A stretch of 64,000 bases of DNA from contig JAWKIF010000007.1 in NCBI GenBank assembly GCA_041394405.1, positions 124,001 to 188,000 of the forward strand, given 5' to 3'. Positions 25,153 to 33,572 of the stretch are shown piece by piece (position 1 is the first letter of the stretch; every line of letters starts with the position of its first letter). Position numbers and translations under genes: made by a program. The notes under the pieces were generated by a model that did no database searches, had not been told where the DNA came from, and was given only the letters and a program-made list of their open reading frames with translations. Origin of the DNA: Microthrix sp041394405. Lineage in GTDB: Bacteria > Actinomycetota > Acidimicrobiia > Acidimicrobiales > Microtrichaceae.

Positions 25153-26152
25153 CTACCTCCCTGGCCAGCTCCCGATAGGCCACGGCGGCCCGGGAGGATC
25201 CATCGAACAAGGTGATCGGCATGCCGTACGACGGCGCCTCGGACAGGCGCACGCTGCGGGGAATGACGTTGTGGCAGACCTTGTCCCCGAAGTGTTCGCG
25301 CACCTGACCGGCGACCTCCTCCGACAGGCGGGTGCGGCCGTCGTACATGGTCAGCACCAGCGGCCCCAGCTTCAACTCCGGGTGAAGGTTGCGCTGAACC
25401 TGGTCGATGTTGCGAATCAGCTGCCCCAGGCCCTCGAGGGCGTAGTACTCGCACTGGATGGGCACCAGCACCTCGGTGGCCGCAGCGAAGGCGTTGACCG
25501 TGAGCAGGCCCAACGACGGGGGGCAGTCGATCAGGATGTAGTCGAAGCGGTCCAGCACCGAGTCGACGGCACGCTTCAGGCGCTGCTCCCGACTGAATGC
25601 CGGGACCAACTCCACCTCCGCACCGGCCAGGTCGAGGTTTGAGGGCGCCAGGAACAGGCCCTTGACCGACGTGGGCTCGATGCAGTCCTCCATCGGCTGG
25701 TCGTTCAGGAGCACGTCGTACATCGAGACATCCAGCGACCGGTTGTCCACCCCCAGACCGGTGGAGGCATTGCCTTGCGGGTCCAGATCCACCACCAGCA
25801 CCCGCCGGTCCAGGTCCGCCAGCGCTGCGCTGAGGTTCACGGCGGTCGTCGTCTTTCCGACACCGCCTTTTTGATTGGCAACGGCCATGACGCGAGGGGT
25901 CCCGGCACGGCGCTCGTCGCCGGCGGGCTCGGGGGCATCGGACTCCTCCGGCTCGGTCGCCTCCCAGCTCTCAGCCAACTCTGGTGCCACGTCGTCACGC
26001 TCCCGGGCCGCACGGGCGGGTCGTTCCTCGACCCGCAGCAACGGGCGCCAGGCTACGGCATGGGCCCCACCGTGTGGTGCATGCTCGCGTTTCACGTGAA
26101 ACCCGGATGGTGGGCGGTCGGCCGTGACCTCGATGGGGCGTGGTTTGGCCAT
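25133..26152 (-). CDS. parA: Chromosome-partitioning ATPase ParA, with N-terminal extension
   Basis: The 339-residue ATPase has VANQKGGVGKTTTAVNL (deviant Walker A, about residues 91-107), VLVVDLDPQGNASTGLG (A'), and YILIDCPPSLGLLTVNA (Walker B). It moves ParB-parS complexes using DNA-bound gradients. About 87 residues precede the ATPase core; the mycobacterial orthologue also has an extension. A perfect parS core lies inside this coding extension (codons 18-22) if the ATG at 26152 is used. No good ribosome site precedes that ATG, so a shorter start remains possible. rsmG (gidB), normally next to it, is missing. Confidence 0.93.
   Translation of the reverse strand: MAKPRPIEVTADRPPSGFHVKREHAPHGGAHAVAWRPLLRVEERPARAARERDDVAPELAESWEATEPEESDAPEPAGDERRAGTPRVMAVANQKGGVGKTTTAVNLSAALADLDRRVLVVDLDPQGNASTGLGVDNRSLDVSMYDVLLNDQPMEDCIEPTSVKGLFLAPSNLDLAGAEVELVPAFSREQRLKRAVDSVLDRFDYILIDCPPSLGLLTVNAFAAATEVLVPIQCEYYALEGLGQLIRNIDQVQRNLHPELKLGPLVLTMYDGRTRLSEEVAGQVREHFGDKVCHNVIPRSVRLSEAPSYGMPITLFDGSSRAAVAYRELAREVDERGAP
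26089..26102. promoter_or_regulatory. parS site within the parA 5' region
   Basis: GTTTCACGTGAAAC is the invariant core of the bacterial parS site bound by ParB. It lies inside the coding extension of parA, about 50 bases after the assumed start. Confidence 0.93.
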
Positions 26153-26170
26153 CGCCGGGGGAACCCGCCC

Positions 26171-26184
26171 GTTTCACGTGAAAC
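26171..26184. promoter_or_regulatory. parS site upstream of parA
   Basis: A second perfect GTTTCACGTGAAAC, 69 bases from the first, lies 19 bases upstream of the assumed parA start. The two sites near the origin match the usual placing of parS within a few kilobases of dnaA. Confidence 0.93.
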
Positions 26185-26268
26185 CTTGACGGTCGTCCGT
26201 CACCCGGGCGACCGAGGGAACCGCCGTGCCTGGCCGCCGACTGTCAGGCCGCCAGGCCGGGCCGGGTT

Positions 26269-26325
26269 GTCGGCCGAACGCGGCCGTGCCCCCGGGACGC
26301 CCGGGGGCACGGCGATTCGGCCGAC
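26269..26325. terminator. Two-tiered hairpin between jag and parA
   Basis: The inner stem is 14 perfect base pairs (26283-26296 with 26300-26313) around a 3-base loop. A second perfect 10-bp stem (26269-26278 with 26316-26325) encloses it. No U-run follows on the minus strand, so it is either a GC-rich terminator of the rpmH-to-jag transcript or an insulating structure next to parS. Confidence 0.6.
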
Positions 26326-26365
26326 GGTGCTCGCTCGTGGTGGATGCCACCACGGGGCGCTCCGG

Positions 26366-27226
26366 TCAGGCGGAGGCTCGAATGACGACGCGCCGATCGC
26401 GCCCCTGGCCCGTGGACTCGGTCTCCACACCCTCGACGGAGTTGGCTGCATCGTGAACGATCTTGCGGTCGATGGAGCCCATCGGCTCGAGCACGACATC
26501 CTCGCCCGATTCCACGACACGTTGCGCCAAGTCGGTGCCGTACTCCTCCAGCGCCGCCCGCCGAATGCCCCGATACCCGGCCACATCAACGCCAAGGCGC
26601 ACGTCGGTGCCGCCCTTGGCCGTCTTCAGCATGACCGCCTTGGACAGTTCCAGGACGGCATCGGCCGTGGCGCCGCCGTGGCCGACCATGACTCCCAAGT
26701 CGTCGCCAACCACGGTCACGTCCACGCGATCGCCGTCCAACTCGCTGGAGGTCTCCACGGTGCGCCCGGCGGCCGCCATCAACCCGCTGAGAAACTCCTC
26801 GACGGTGGAGGCCACCTCGGGGGCGGTCATCGGGTCGACGGAGCTGTCCTCGACCGACGAACGCTCCCGCCCTTGGTCCCTGCCCTTTCCGCCGCGCTCG
26901 CGCCGGCCGTTGTTGCCACCGCCACCGGTGCCCGACTCGCCCTGCGACTTTGAGGAGGACTGGCTGCCGTCGCGACGCTTCGGCTTCGATGCCTGCTGGT
27001 CGCCTCCCTGAGACCCGCCCTTGCGGCGTCGCTGCTCCTTCGGGGGAGCCGCCACCGGCTGCACACGGGCCCGAACGCGGGCCTCGGTCTTCACGCGGCC
27101 AAACATCGACACGCTCGGGTGCTCCAAGACCTCCACCTCGGCCTCCGACTCGTGCACTCCCAGACGGTCGAGCGCCTTCTCGCGCGCCTCGTCGATGGTC
27201 TTGCCGGTCAGTTCAATCCACTCCAT
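26366..27226 (-). CDS. jag: Jag/KhpB-type RNA-binding protein (SpoIIIJ-associated)
   Basis: The 286-residue protein has the N-terminal Jag domain (MEWIELTGKTIDEAREKALDRLGV, with VEVLEHPSVSMFGRVKTEARV). A linker of about 85 residues rich in Lys, Arg, Ser, Gly and Gln follows. Residues about 180-286 form a KH domain (VTVVGDDLGVMVGHGG with the GxxG loop) plus an R3H domain (LEPMGSIDRKIVHDAAN). It binds RNA and links to membrane-protein insertion. The ATG at 27226 shares a base with the yidC stop (TGATG). Confidence 0.93.
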   Translation of the reverse strand: MEWIELTGKTIDEAREKALDRLGVHESEAEVEVLEHPSVSMFGRVKTEARVRARVQPVAAPPKEQRRRKGGSQGGDQQASKPKRRDGSQSSSKSQGESGTGGGGNNGRRERGGKGRDQGRERSSVEDSSVDPMTAPEVASTVEEFLSGLMAAAGRTVETSSELDGDRVDVTVVGDDLGVMVGHGGATADAVLELSKAVMLKTAKGGTDVRLGVDVAGYRGIRRAALEEYGTDLAQRVVESGEDVVLEPMGSIDRKIVHDAANSVEGVETESTGQGRDRRVVIRASA

Positions 27227-28419
27227 CAGTTCTTCCTTTGTCCGTTCCCCTGCCGGGGTTCTCCAGAGCGACGGCGCCCGCCGCTCGACGTTGAAGCGGA
27301 TTTCCCGGTGCCGCTCTTGGCCCGGCCCGATCCGCTCGTGGGTCCTCGTTTTGAGGACTGGGTCTGTGATGACTTGCTCGAGGACGACTTGGGCGCCGCC
27401 CCGCGCTTGGCGCCATTGGCCTTGGCCTTGGCTTGCCCGGCCTTCGTGCCGTTGGACTTGCCGGCGTTGCCGCCCGACTTGGCCGTGGTCGCGCCCTTGG
27501 AGCCCTTCTTGGCGTCGGCTTCCTTCTCGGTGAGGTGGCCCTTGCCCTTGCCCGGCACATGGTGCACGCCGGGGCCGTCCTTCCCGTACAGCTCCTTGGT
27601 GATGTAGCTCTGGGTGGCGATCCGGCACAATCCCTGCACCCCCCAGTACACCGCCAACGCCCCGGCGAAGTTGAAGGCGAAGATCGGCAGGATGAAGGGC
27701 ATCACCTTGAGGAGCATCGCCTGCGTCGGGTTGGCATTGGCCTGAGGGTTGCGCGACTGGATCTGGCGGTTCTGGATCACCTGGATGACCAGGATCAGCA
27801 ACAGCAGGATCAGGTACGGCATGAAGCTGACGAGGCCCTGGGCCCACGCCTCGGCCGGGGTCTTGGCCAGGTCCAACCGGAAGACCGAGTTGAAGAACGG
27901 CATCGTGTTCTGGGTGCTGAGCGTTTGGTAGAAGCTGGTGCCGGCGTCGACGTGCTCGGGGTTGAACACGCGGTCGGTGAACACCCACGACGTGAGCGGC
28001 TCGTTGTTGGCAGCCTGCTGCACGATGTGGCCGACGCCTGCGCTGGGGCCGCCGCTGCGGTTCGTCAGCCCACGGATGAGGTGGTACATCACGATGAACA
28101 CCGGCGCCTGCGCCAGAATCGGCAGGCAACCACCGACGGGGGAGATGTTGTTCTCCTTGTAGAACAGCATCAGCTCCGTGTTCAGCCGCTCGCGATCGCC
28201 CTTGTACTTGGCTTGAATCTGCTTCAGTTCGGGCTGGAGGCGCTGCATCTGCAGCATCGACTTGGTGCTCTTCACGGTCAGCGGCGTCACCACCACCATG
28301 ACCAGCACGGTGAACAGCACGATGGAGACACCGAAGGACGGAATCACGCTGTAGATGGCCGCCACGACGGAGCCAAAGAACTCGAACAGCGGATCGAATG
28401 GTGCGAGGAGGTCAGGCAT
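27226..28419 (-). CDS. yidC: Membrane protein insertase YidC
   Basis: The 397-residue insertase has the YidC/Oxa1 core with about five transmembrane segments: VSIVLFTVLVMVVVTPLTV, PVGGCLPILAQAPVFIVMYHLIRG, MPYLILLLLILVIQVI, MPFILPIFAFNFAGALAVYW. QRLQPELKQIQAKYKGDRERLN is the coiled-coil hairpin. It inserts membrane proteins with or without SecYEG. The C-terminal tail of about 115 residues is highly basic and Ser/Gly-rich, like the ribosome-binding tails of some actinobacterial homologues but long. The gene overlaps jag by one base and follows yidD by 6 bases. Confidence 0.95.
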   Translation of the reverse strand: MPDLLAPFDPLFEFFGSVVAAIYSVIPSFGVSIVLFTVLVMVVVTPLTVKSTKSMLQMQRLQPELKQIQAKYKGDRERLNTELMLFYKENNISPVGGCLPILAQAPVFIVMYHLIRGLTNRSGGPSAGVGHIVQQAANNEPLTSWVFTDRVFNPEHVDAGTSFYQTLSTQNTMPFFNSVFRLDLAKTPAEAWAQGLVSFMPYLILLLLILVIQVIQNRQIQSRNPQANANPTQAMLLKVMPFILPIFAFNFAGALAVYWGVQGLCRIATQSYITKELYGKDGPGVHHVPGKGKGHLTEKEADAKKGSKGATTAKSGGNAGKSNGTKAGQAKAKANGAKRGAAPKSSSSKSSQTQSSKRGPTSGSGRAKSGTGKSASTSSGGRRRSGEPRQGNGQRKN

Positions 28420-28425
28420 GATCGG

Positions 28426-28749
28426 TCAACTCGTCTCGGTGGACTCTTCAGGATGGTCAACGTCGCCTTCGCCAGGCGACACCTTGGTTGGGTCCGGCGC
28501 CAGGACCCCGGTTCTCGACGGAACCGGATCCCAACCGCTGTCACTCCAGGGGTGGCATCGAAGCAGTCGGCGCAGCGCCATCCAGCCGCCCCGAACGGCG
28601 CCGTGAACCTCCAGCGCTTCGGCGGCGTAGGACGAGCAGCTGGGCACGTACCGGCAGGGCGAGGGGCGACCCTCGGTCAACCGCTGGTAGCCGCGGACCA
28701 TCCAACCCGCCAGACGCGCCGCCGGAGAGCCTCGGTGGTCGCGACTCAC
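28426..28749 (-). CDS. yidD: Membrane protein insertion efficiency factor YidD
   Basis: The 107-residue protein has the family block WMVRGYQRLTEGRPSPCRYVPSCSSYAAEALEVHG and RRLLRCHPWSDSGWDPVP, with the three conserved cysteines. It assists YidC-mediated insertion at the membrane. The GTG at 28749 overlaps the rnpA stop (GTGA). A C-terminal acidic tail of about 25 residues exceeds the usual length. Confidence 0.93.
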   Translation of the reverse strand: MSRDHRGSPAARLAGWMVRGYQRLTEGRPSPCRYVPSCSSYAAEALEVHGAVRGGWMALRRLLRCHPWSDSGWDPVPSRTGVLAPDPTKVSPGEGDVDHPEESTETS

Positions 28750-29087
28750 GTCGCCCCCAGCTTCGAATTGGCTGCGGCAATCGCCGCCTCCGTGTGGTGA
28801 ACCAACGCGAGCCAGTCCATCGACTGCAAGCCCGGCGAGGCGATCACCAGGTAGTCCGCCGCCGGGAGACGACCCGCCGCCTCCAGCTGCGACAACGCGT
28901 GGCGCAGCCGGCGACGAACTCGGTTGCGCGCCACCGCTGGCCCCAGGGCCTTGCCGACTGCGAATGCCACCCGGGCGCGCGCCGCGTCGCTGGGGGCCGC
29001 AATCACCGTGACCGGTCCGCTGCGACCCCGCTGACCGACGTGACGAAGTCGGCGAAAGGCCCGGCGACCGGTGAGCCGCCACGTCAG
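28746..29087 (-). CDS. rnpA: Ribonuclease P protein component, probable CTG start
   Basis: The 113-residue protein binds the RNase P RNA and helps it cut tRNA leaders. The RNP motif RVAFAVGKALGPAVARNRVRRRLRHAL is present near residues 39-65, preceded by LTGRRAFRRLRHVGQRGRSGP. No ATG, GTG or TTG lies in frame between the conserved body and the upstream region that covers rpmH. The nearest candidate is CTG at 29087, which overlaps the rpmH stop (CTGA) and would be translated by coupling. An alternative is a TTG just upstream of rpmH, giving a Thermus-like rnpA that contains rpmH in another frame. Which start is used cannot be decided from sequence. Confidence 0.9.
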   Translation of the reverse strand: MTWRLTGRRAFRRLRHVGQRGRSGPVTVIAAPSDAARARVAFAVGKALGPAVARNRVRRRLRHALSQLEAAGRLPAADYLVIASPGLQSMDWLALVHHTEAAIAAANSKLGAT

Positions 29088-29218
29088 GCCGACAGGCGGG
29101 CGCGACCCTTGCGGCGCCGGGCCTTGACCACGGCGCGGCCGGCCCGATCGGACATGCGATGACGGAACCCGTGACGACGGGCACGACGGCGCGTCTTGGG
29201 CTGATAGGTGCGCTTCAC
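29084..29218 (-). CDS. rpmH: 50S ribosomal protein L34
   Basis: The 44-residue protein KRTYQPKTRRRARRHGFRHRM... matches L34 over its full length and ends KGRARLSA. It is a short basic ribosomal protein. The start is a GTG at 29218 with AGGAGG eight bases upstream. It begins the minus-strand cluster rpmH-rnpA-yidD-yidC-jag, so the promoter lies in the gap to dnaA. Confidence 0.97.
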   Translation of the reverse strand: MKRTYQPKTRRRARRHGFRHRMSDRAGRAVVKARRRKGRARLSA

Positions 29219-29635
29219 CTGTATTCCTCCTGAAGCAATGCCCCAACGAGCATTTTCGGGGCGGGGGGCGGACCGGGTCCAACCGGACGGTGCGGGGACG
29301 GAGATCCTCCGTCGTGGACTGTTGGCGCATCTGCCTGCGCTCACCGAAGAGGCGGGGCGGGACGACACACGGACCACCAACGTTACGGTGGGCCGCCAGT
29401 GCGGGCAACCCGGGCCGTAACCTGAACGAATCTCGCCGTTGGGGTGGAGTCGCCTGAACGCCGGTGGTACGGTCGCTCACCCCCGAAGCGCACCTTTGGG
29501 TCGTGGCTGTGCACGACGAATTCCGCTCTCCGGCGGGCTCGTCGTGGGTGTTCCCGTCAGCCAACTGAAGCAGTGATCCATCGCAGTTCCCGGCCGTCCA
29601 CAGCGTGTGGAGCGTGCTGTGGACAAAGCCATGAG
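29219..29635. other. Divergent rpmH-dnaA intergenic region
   Basis: This 417-base gap carries the promoters of rpmH (minus) and dnaA (plus). I see no coding evidence. A perfect actinobacterial DnaA box (TTGTCCACA on the minus strand) lies at 29618-29626, about 10 bases before the dnaA start, with a weaker half (CCGTCCACA) at 29594. Clear -10/-35 boxes are not visible. Confidence 0.65.
29618..29626 (-). promoter_or_regulatory. DnaA box before dnaA
   Basis: The minus strand reads TTGTCCACA, the box preferred in high-GC actinobacteria. It overlaps the translation-initiation region of dnaA, as expected for self-repression by DnaA. Confidence 0.65.
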
Positions 29636-31063
29636 ATGAGTAGTCACCGTATGGAGGACGAAGCCACATCAGTCTGGGAGGCCGTCGCCGATGCCGTGGC
29701 CCAGCAGGTGTCCCAGGTGCTGTGGCGCACCACCTTCAGCGAGGTGCGGGCGGTTGACTTCGATGGTGCGACCCTGACGGTGGTGGCACCCAGCCTGGTG
29801 CTGCGCGATCGCATCGACGGCCGCTTCCGGACCCTGCTGATGGGGGTCATCGAGGATCTCGGCATGAGCGGCATCGATCTGGCGGTCGAGGTGGATCCCG
29901 ACATCGATCACTCCGAACCCGACGTCCCTGCCGCTCCGGCGCCGGTGGAACCCCGAACCCATCAGGCGGAGCCTCGGTCGGGTCGCGCTCCCACGCCGGG
30001 CACCGGTGGCGAAGCGGGCGGTGCGCCGCCGCCAGCCCACAACGGCCTCAATCCCCGGTACACCTTCTCCTCGTTCGTCACGGGGCCATCGAACCGCTTC
30101 GCCCAGGCCGCTGCGCTGTCGGTTGCCGAGACGCCGGCCCGGTCCTACAACCCGCTGTTCGTGTACGGCGCGGCCGGCCTCGGCAAGACCCACCTCCTCC
30201 AGGCCATCGCGCACTACGTGGCCGAGAACTACCCCAGCTATCGCGTCTGTTACATCTCCACCGAGGAATTGCTGAACGAATTCATCGAGGCCATCCGCAA
30301 CAACCGCCAACCCGACTTCAAACGCCGCTACCGCGAGAACGACGTGCTCCTGGTGGACGACATTCAATTCATGGAGGGCAAGGAGCAGCTACAGGAAGAG
30401 TTCTTTCACACATTCAACACCCTCTATGAGGCCAACCGACAGATCGTGCTGAGCTCGGACCGACCCCCCGATTCCATCGCCACCTTGGAGGACCGGCTTC
30501 GCAGCCGCTTCAAGATGGGGCTCATCACCGACATCCAACCGCCCGACTTCGAGACCCGCCTCGCCATCGTCCGCAAGAAGTCCGAGCAGTCCGAGTTCCC
30601 GCTGCCCGGCGAGGTGCTGGAGTTCATCGTCACCAACATCACCAACAACATCCGGGAACTCGAGGGCGCGCTGAACCGGGTCACCGCCTATGCCAACCTC
30701 ACCCGCACCGAGGTCACCATGGGCACTGCCCTCCAGGTGCTGGGCGACCTCTCCGCCGGCGGTGGTCGACAGGTGACCGCCGAGCGGATTCTGGAGGCGA
30801 CGTCGGAGTTCTACGGCTTCAGCATCGAGGAGTTGAAGTCCAAGAGCCGCAAGCGACCCCTGGTGACCGCCCGCCAGGTGGGCATGTACCTGTTTCGGGA
30901 ACTCACCGACCTGTCCTATCCCCAGATCGCCAAGATCTACGGCGGACGGGACCACACCACCGTCATCCACGCCTTCGAGAAGATCAAGGCACTCATGGCC
31001 GAACGCCCGCAGATCTACCAGGACCTCCAGTCGCTCATCCAGAACATCCGGTCAACTCCGTGA
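29636..31063 (+). CDS. dnaA: Chromosomal replication initiator DnaA
   Basis: The 475-residue protein has the N-terminal helicase-loading domain (WEAVADAVAQQVSQVLWRTTF), a Pro/Gly/Glu-rich linker (about residues 100-160), and the AAA+ core beginning YTFSSFVTGPSNRFAQAAA. Walker A is GAAGLGKTHLLQ, Walker B LLVDDIQF. The DNA-binding domain ends with the DnaA signature GGRDHTTVIHAFEKI. It opens the origin by binding DnaA boxes. The ATG at 29636 is used; the next in-frame ATG at 29651 is equally possible, as neither has a strong ribosome site. Confidence 0.97.
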   Translation: MSSHRMEDEATSVWEAVADAVAQQVSQVLWRTTFSEVRAVDFDGATLTVVAPSLVLRDRIDGRFRTLLMGVIEDLGMSGIDLAVEVDPDIDHSEPDVPAAPAPVEPRTHQAEPRSGRAPTPGTGGEAGGAPPPAHNGLNPRYTFSSFVTGPSNRFAQAAALSVAETPARSYNPLFVYGAAGLGKTHLLQAIAHYVAENYPSYRVCYISTEELLNEFIEAIRNNRQPDFKRRYRENDVLLVDDIQFMEGKEQLQEEFFHTFNTLYEANRQIVLSSDRPPDSIATLEDRLRSRFKMGLITDIQPPDFETRLAIVRKKSEQSEFPLPGEVLEFIVTNITNNIRELEGALNRVTAYANLTRTEVTMGTALQVLGDLSAGGGRQVTAERILEATSEFYGFSIEELKSKSRKRPLVTARQVGMYLFRELTDLSYPQIAKIYGGRDHTTVIHAFEKIKALMAERPQIYQDLQSLIQNIRSTP

Positions 31064-31328
31064 CGCCCACGTCCTGGAGTGAACCCCACTGTGGATTCGC
31101 TGGGGACCCCGTTGTGGGCCACCACCCCGCGGCCTGGGGACGACCAACTGGCTGTCCCCAGCCGGTGGTGGCCTCACCCCGGTGCCCTGGGGACCAAGGT
31201 GGACAAGCGGTGGATTCGACTTCCTTGTCGGCCCTAGGGGTTGGGCTAGGTTCTCCACAATCCACAGCCCCTACTACTACCCCTGCATGGAGTAGTCCCA
31301 TCACTTCAGCAGAAGGAGTTTGCGAACC
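31064..31328. other. Probable oriC between dnaA and dnaN
   Basis: This gap of 265 bases holds DnaA-box-like sites: TGTGGATTC (31090), TTGTCCACC on the minus strand (31198-31206), TTCTCCACA (31251-31259) and CAATCCACA (31258-31266). Each is one or two bases from TTGTCCACA or TTATCCACA. In actinobacteria oriC lies here. No AT-rich unwinding region stands out. The box density is moderate, so the call rests largely on synteny. Confidence 0.55.
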
Positions 31329-32423
31329 GTGAAGTTCCGTTGCGAACGTGACGTGCTGGCCGATGCCGTCGGCACCGCCGGCCGGGCCACCTCCGCCCGT
31401 GGCGGTGCGCTGCCCGTGTTGTCCGGCCTCCGTCTGCGCCTGGACGGTGACCACCTGGAGGTCACCGGTTCGGACCTTGACCTGACGGTCACGGTCGAGA
31501 TCGAAGTGGCTGGTGAGGGCGATGGGGTGGCCGTTGTGCCCGCCCGCCTGCTGTCCGACATCGTCCGAGCCCTCGAGCCCGGGGCGGTGAACGTGGTGGT
31601 CGAGTCCGATCAGGCCACCGTGATCGGCGGGCGTTCGGAGTTCTCCATCAACGTCATCCCACCCGAGGAGTACCCGCAGGTTGCGGAGCCAACCGCCGAT
31701 TCGGTCACGCTGTCGGCCGAGGCCCTGGCGGACGGTTTGCGCCAGGTCGTGCCGGCGGCCTCCAGCGACGACAACCGGCTGATCCTCACCGGCGTGCAGT
31801 TGGCCGCCGAGGGTGACGGGCTGCGTTTGGTGGCCACCGACAGCTATCGCCTGGCGGTCCGCGACCTGGTGGGTCAGTCGGTGCTGGGGGAGGGTCAGTC
31901 GGTGCTGGTTCCGTCGCGGGCGCTGGCCGAGGTCATCCGGGTGCTGGGGGACGCCGACGAGGTCACGCTGGTTTTGGGCACCCAGGACGCCACGTTCCGC
32001 ATCGGCGGGGTACGGGTGACCACCCGGCTCATCAGCGGAGACTTCCCCAACTACCGCGGGCTCATCCCCGATTCCCAATCCAGCACCCTCACGGTCGGTC
32101 GTCAGGCGCTCATCGACGCCGTGCGGCGGGTGAAGCTGATGGCCCGGGAATCCACGCCGGTTCGCCTGGAACTCGGCACGGATTCGTTGGAGCTCATCGC
32201 GGTCACCCAGGACGTCGGTCATGCCTCGGAGCAGTTGGACGTGAGCTTCTCGGGCGATTCGATGACCATCGCCTTCAATCCCGACTACCTGCTGGACGGC
32301 TTGGACGCCGCACGGGGCGACGACGTTCGCATCGAGACCATCGGCGACAACAAGCCCGCCGTGTTGCGTGGTTCGGAGGCCGAGGACTTCCTCTACCTCC
32401 TCATGCCGGTTCGCGTCTCCTAG
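31329..32423 (+). CDS. dnaN: DNA polymerase III sliding clamp (beta subunit)
   Basis: The 364-residue protein forms a ring dimer that tethers polymerase III and other proteins to DNA. It has KFRCERDVLADAV at the start, GRATSARGGALPVLSGL, and the three clamp domains, with LTGVQLAAEGDGLRLVATDSYRLA in the second. It ends FLYLLMPVRVS. The GTG at 31329 has AAGGAG 11 bases upstream; a TTG at 31320 adds three residues. Confidence 0.96.
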   Translation: MKFRCERDVLADAVGTAGRATSARGGALPVLSGLRLRLDGDHLEVTGSDLDLTVTVEIEVAGEGDGVAVVPARLLSDIVRALEPGAVNVVVESDQATVIGGRSEFSINVIPPEEYPQVAEPTADSVTLSAEALADGLRQVVPAASSDDNRLILTGVQLAAEGDGLRLVATDSYRLAVRDLVGQSVLGEGQSVLVPSRALAEVIRVLGDADEVTLVLGTQDATFRIGGVRVTTRLISGDFPNYRGLIPDSQSSTLTVGRQALIDAVRRVKLMARESTPVRLELGTDSLELIAVTQDVGHASEQLDVSFSGDSMTIAFNPDYLLDGLDAARGDDVRIETIGDNKPAVLRGSEAEDFLYLLMPVRVS

Positions 32424-32432
32424 CGGCGGCTG

Positions 32433-33572
32433 GTGTTCCTGCGGCGCTTGGAGCTGGTGCAGTTCCGCACCTATCCGCAGTTGACCTTGGAGTTGCCCGA
32501 CGGCCTGACCGCCGTGGTGGGTCCCAACGGGGTGGGCAAGACCAACCTGGTTGAGGCGGTCGCGTGGCCGCTGTTGCTCACCAGCGTTCGGGGCGTTGCC
32601 AACGAGGCGCTGGTCCGCCAGGGGGCCTCGGCTGCGGTGGTTCGGGCGGAATTGGAGGCCTCGGCGGTGGAGGGTGAGCCAGACCCGACCGCTGGGGGCG
32701 ACGGGGCCTCGTTGCCCCGACAGGTGTTGATCGAGAGCGAGATCTCCGCCCGGGGCCGAACCCGGGTGCTGTTGAACCGCCAGGCCGGGGCGCGGCGCCG
32801 CGACGTGGCCGAGGTGGGCCGGGTCACGGTGTTCTCTCCCGACGATCTGGTGCTGGTGAAGGGCTCCCCAGTGGAACGCCGCCGGTTCCTCGACGATGCC
32901 CTGGTGGCGGCCGACCCCCGCCTGGACGTGGTCCGCGCCGACTACGAGAAGGTCGTGCGGCAGCGGAATGCCCTGTTGCGGCAGGCGCACGGTCGCTTGG
33001 ACGACGCGGGCCGCCTCACGTTGGAGGTGTGGGACGCCCAGCTCATCGACCGGGGTGAGCGGTTGGGGCGCGCCCGCAGCTCCCTGGTGAAGCGGCTGGG
33101 TCCGCTGGTGGAGGCCGCCTACCGCGAGCTGGCGGGCCGCGACGACGAGGTGGCCGTCACCTACCAGGCCCCGTGGTTGGATGCGGGTCTGGGCGCTCTG
33201 GTGGCCGGGCGACGCGCCGAGGAGCTGCGGAGGGGCGTGACCTTGGTGGGACCCCACCGCGACGAGTTGGCCCTGGGGCTTCACGGGCTGGTGGCGCGCA
33301 CCCAGGCGTCGCAGGGGGAGCAGCGCAGCCTGGCGTTGTCGTTGCGCCTGGCGGTGCACCGTTTGCTGACCGAGCGGTTCGGAGCTCCGCCCATCCTGGT
33401 GCTCGACGATGTGCTGTCGGAGCTGGACCCGCAGCGACGCCGGGCGCTTATCGGCGGCGTTCCGGCCGGCCAGGCGTTGCTGACCACCGCCGGCGACCTG
33501 CCCGAGGAGGTGGAGCCCGCAGCGGTGCTGGAGGTGAATCGTCCCGGAGAGGTGTCGTGGCGGGCCGCATGA
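32433..33572 (+). CDS. recF: DNA replication and repair protein RecF
   Basis: The 379-residue ATPase loads RecA at gaps with RecO and RecR. It has an N-terminal Walker A (VVGPNGVGKTNLVEA), the signature LVGPHRDELAL, SQGEQRSLALSLRLAVH, and Walker B LVLDDVLSELD. The GTG at 32433 follows dnaN by 9 bases. The next gene overlaps its stop (ATGA). Confidence 0.95.
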   Translation: MFLRRLELVQFRTYPQLTLELPDGLTAVVGPNGVGKTNLVEAVAWPLLLTSVRGVANEALVRQGASAAVVRAELEASAVEGEPDPTAGGDGASLPRQVLIESEISARGRTRVLLNRQAGARRRDVAEVGRVTVFSPDDLVLVKGSPVERRRFLDDALVAADPRLDVVRADYEKVVRQRNALLRQAHGRLDDAGRLTLEVWDAQLIDRGERLGRARSSLVKRLGPLVEAAYRELAGRDDEVAVTYQAPWLDAGLGALVAGRRAEELRRGVTLVGPHRDELALGLHGLVARTQASQGEQRSLALSLRLAVHRLLTERFGAPPILVLDDVLSELDPQRRRALIGGVPAGQALLTTAGDLPEEVEPAAVLEVNRPGEVSWRAA

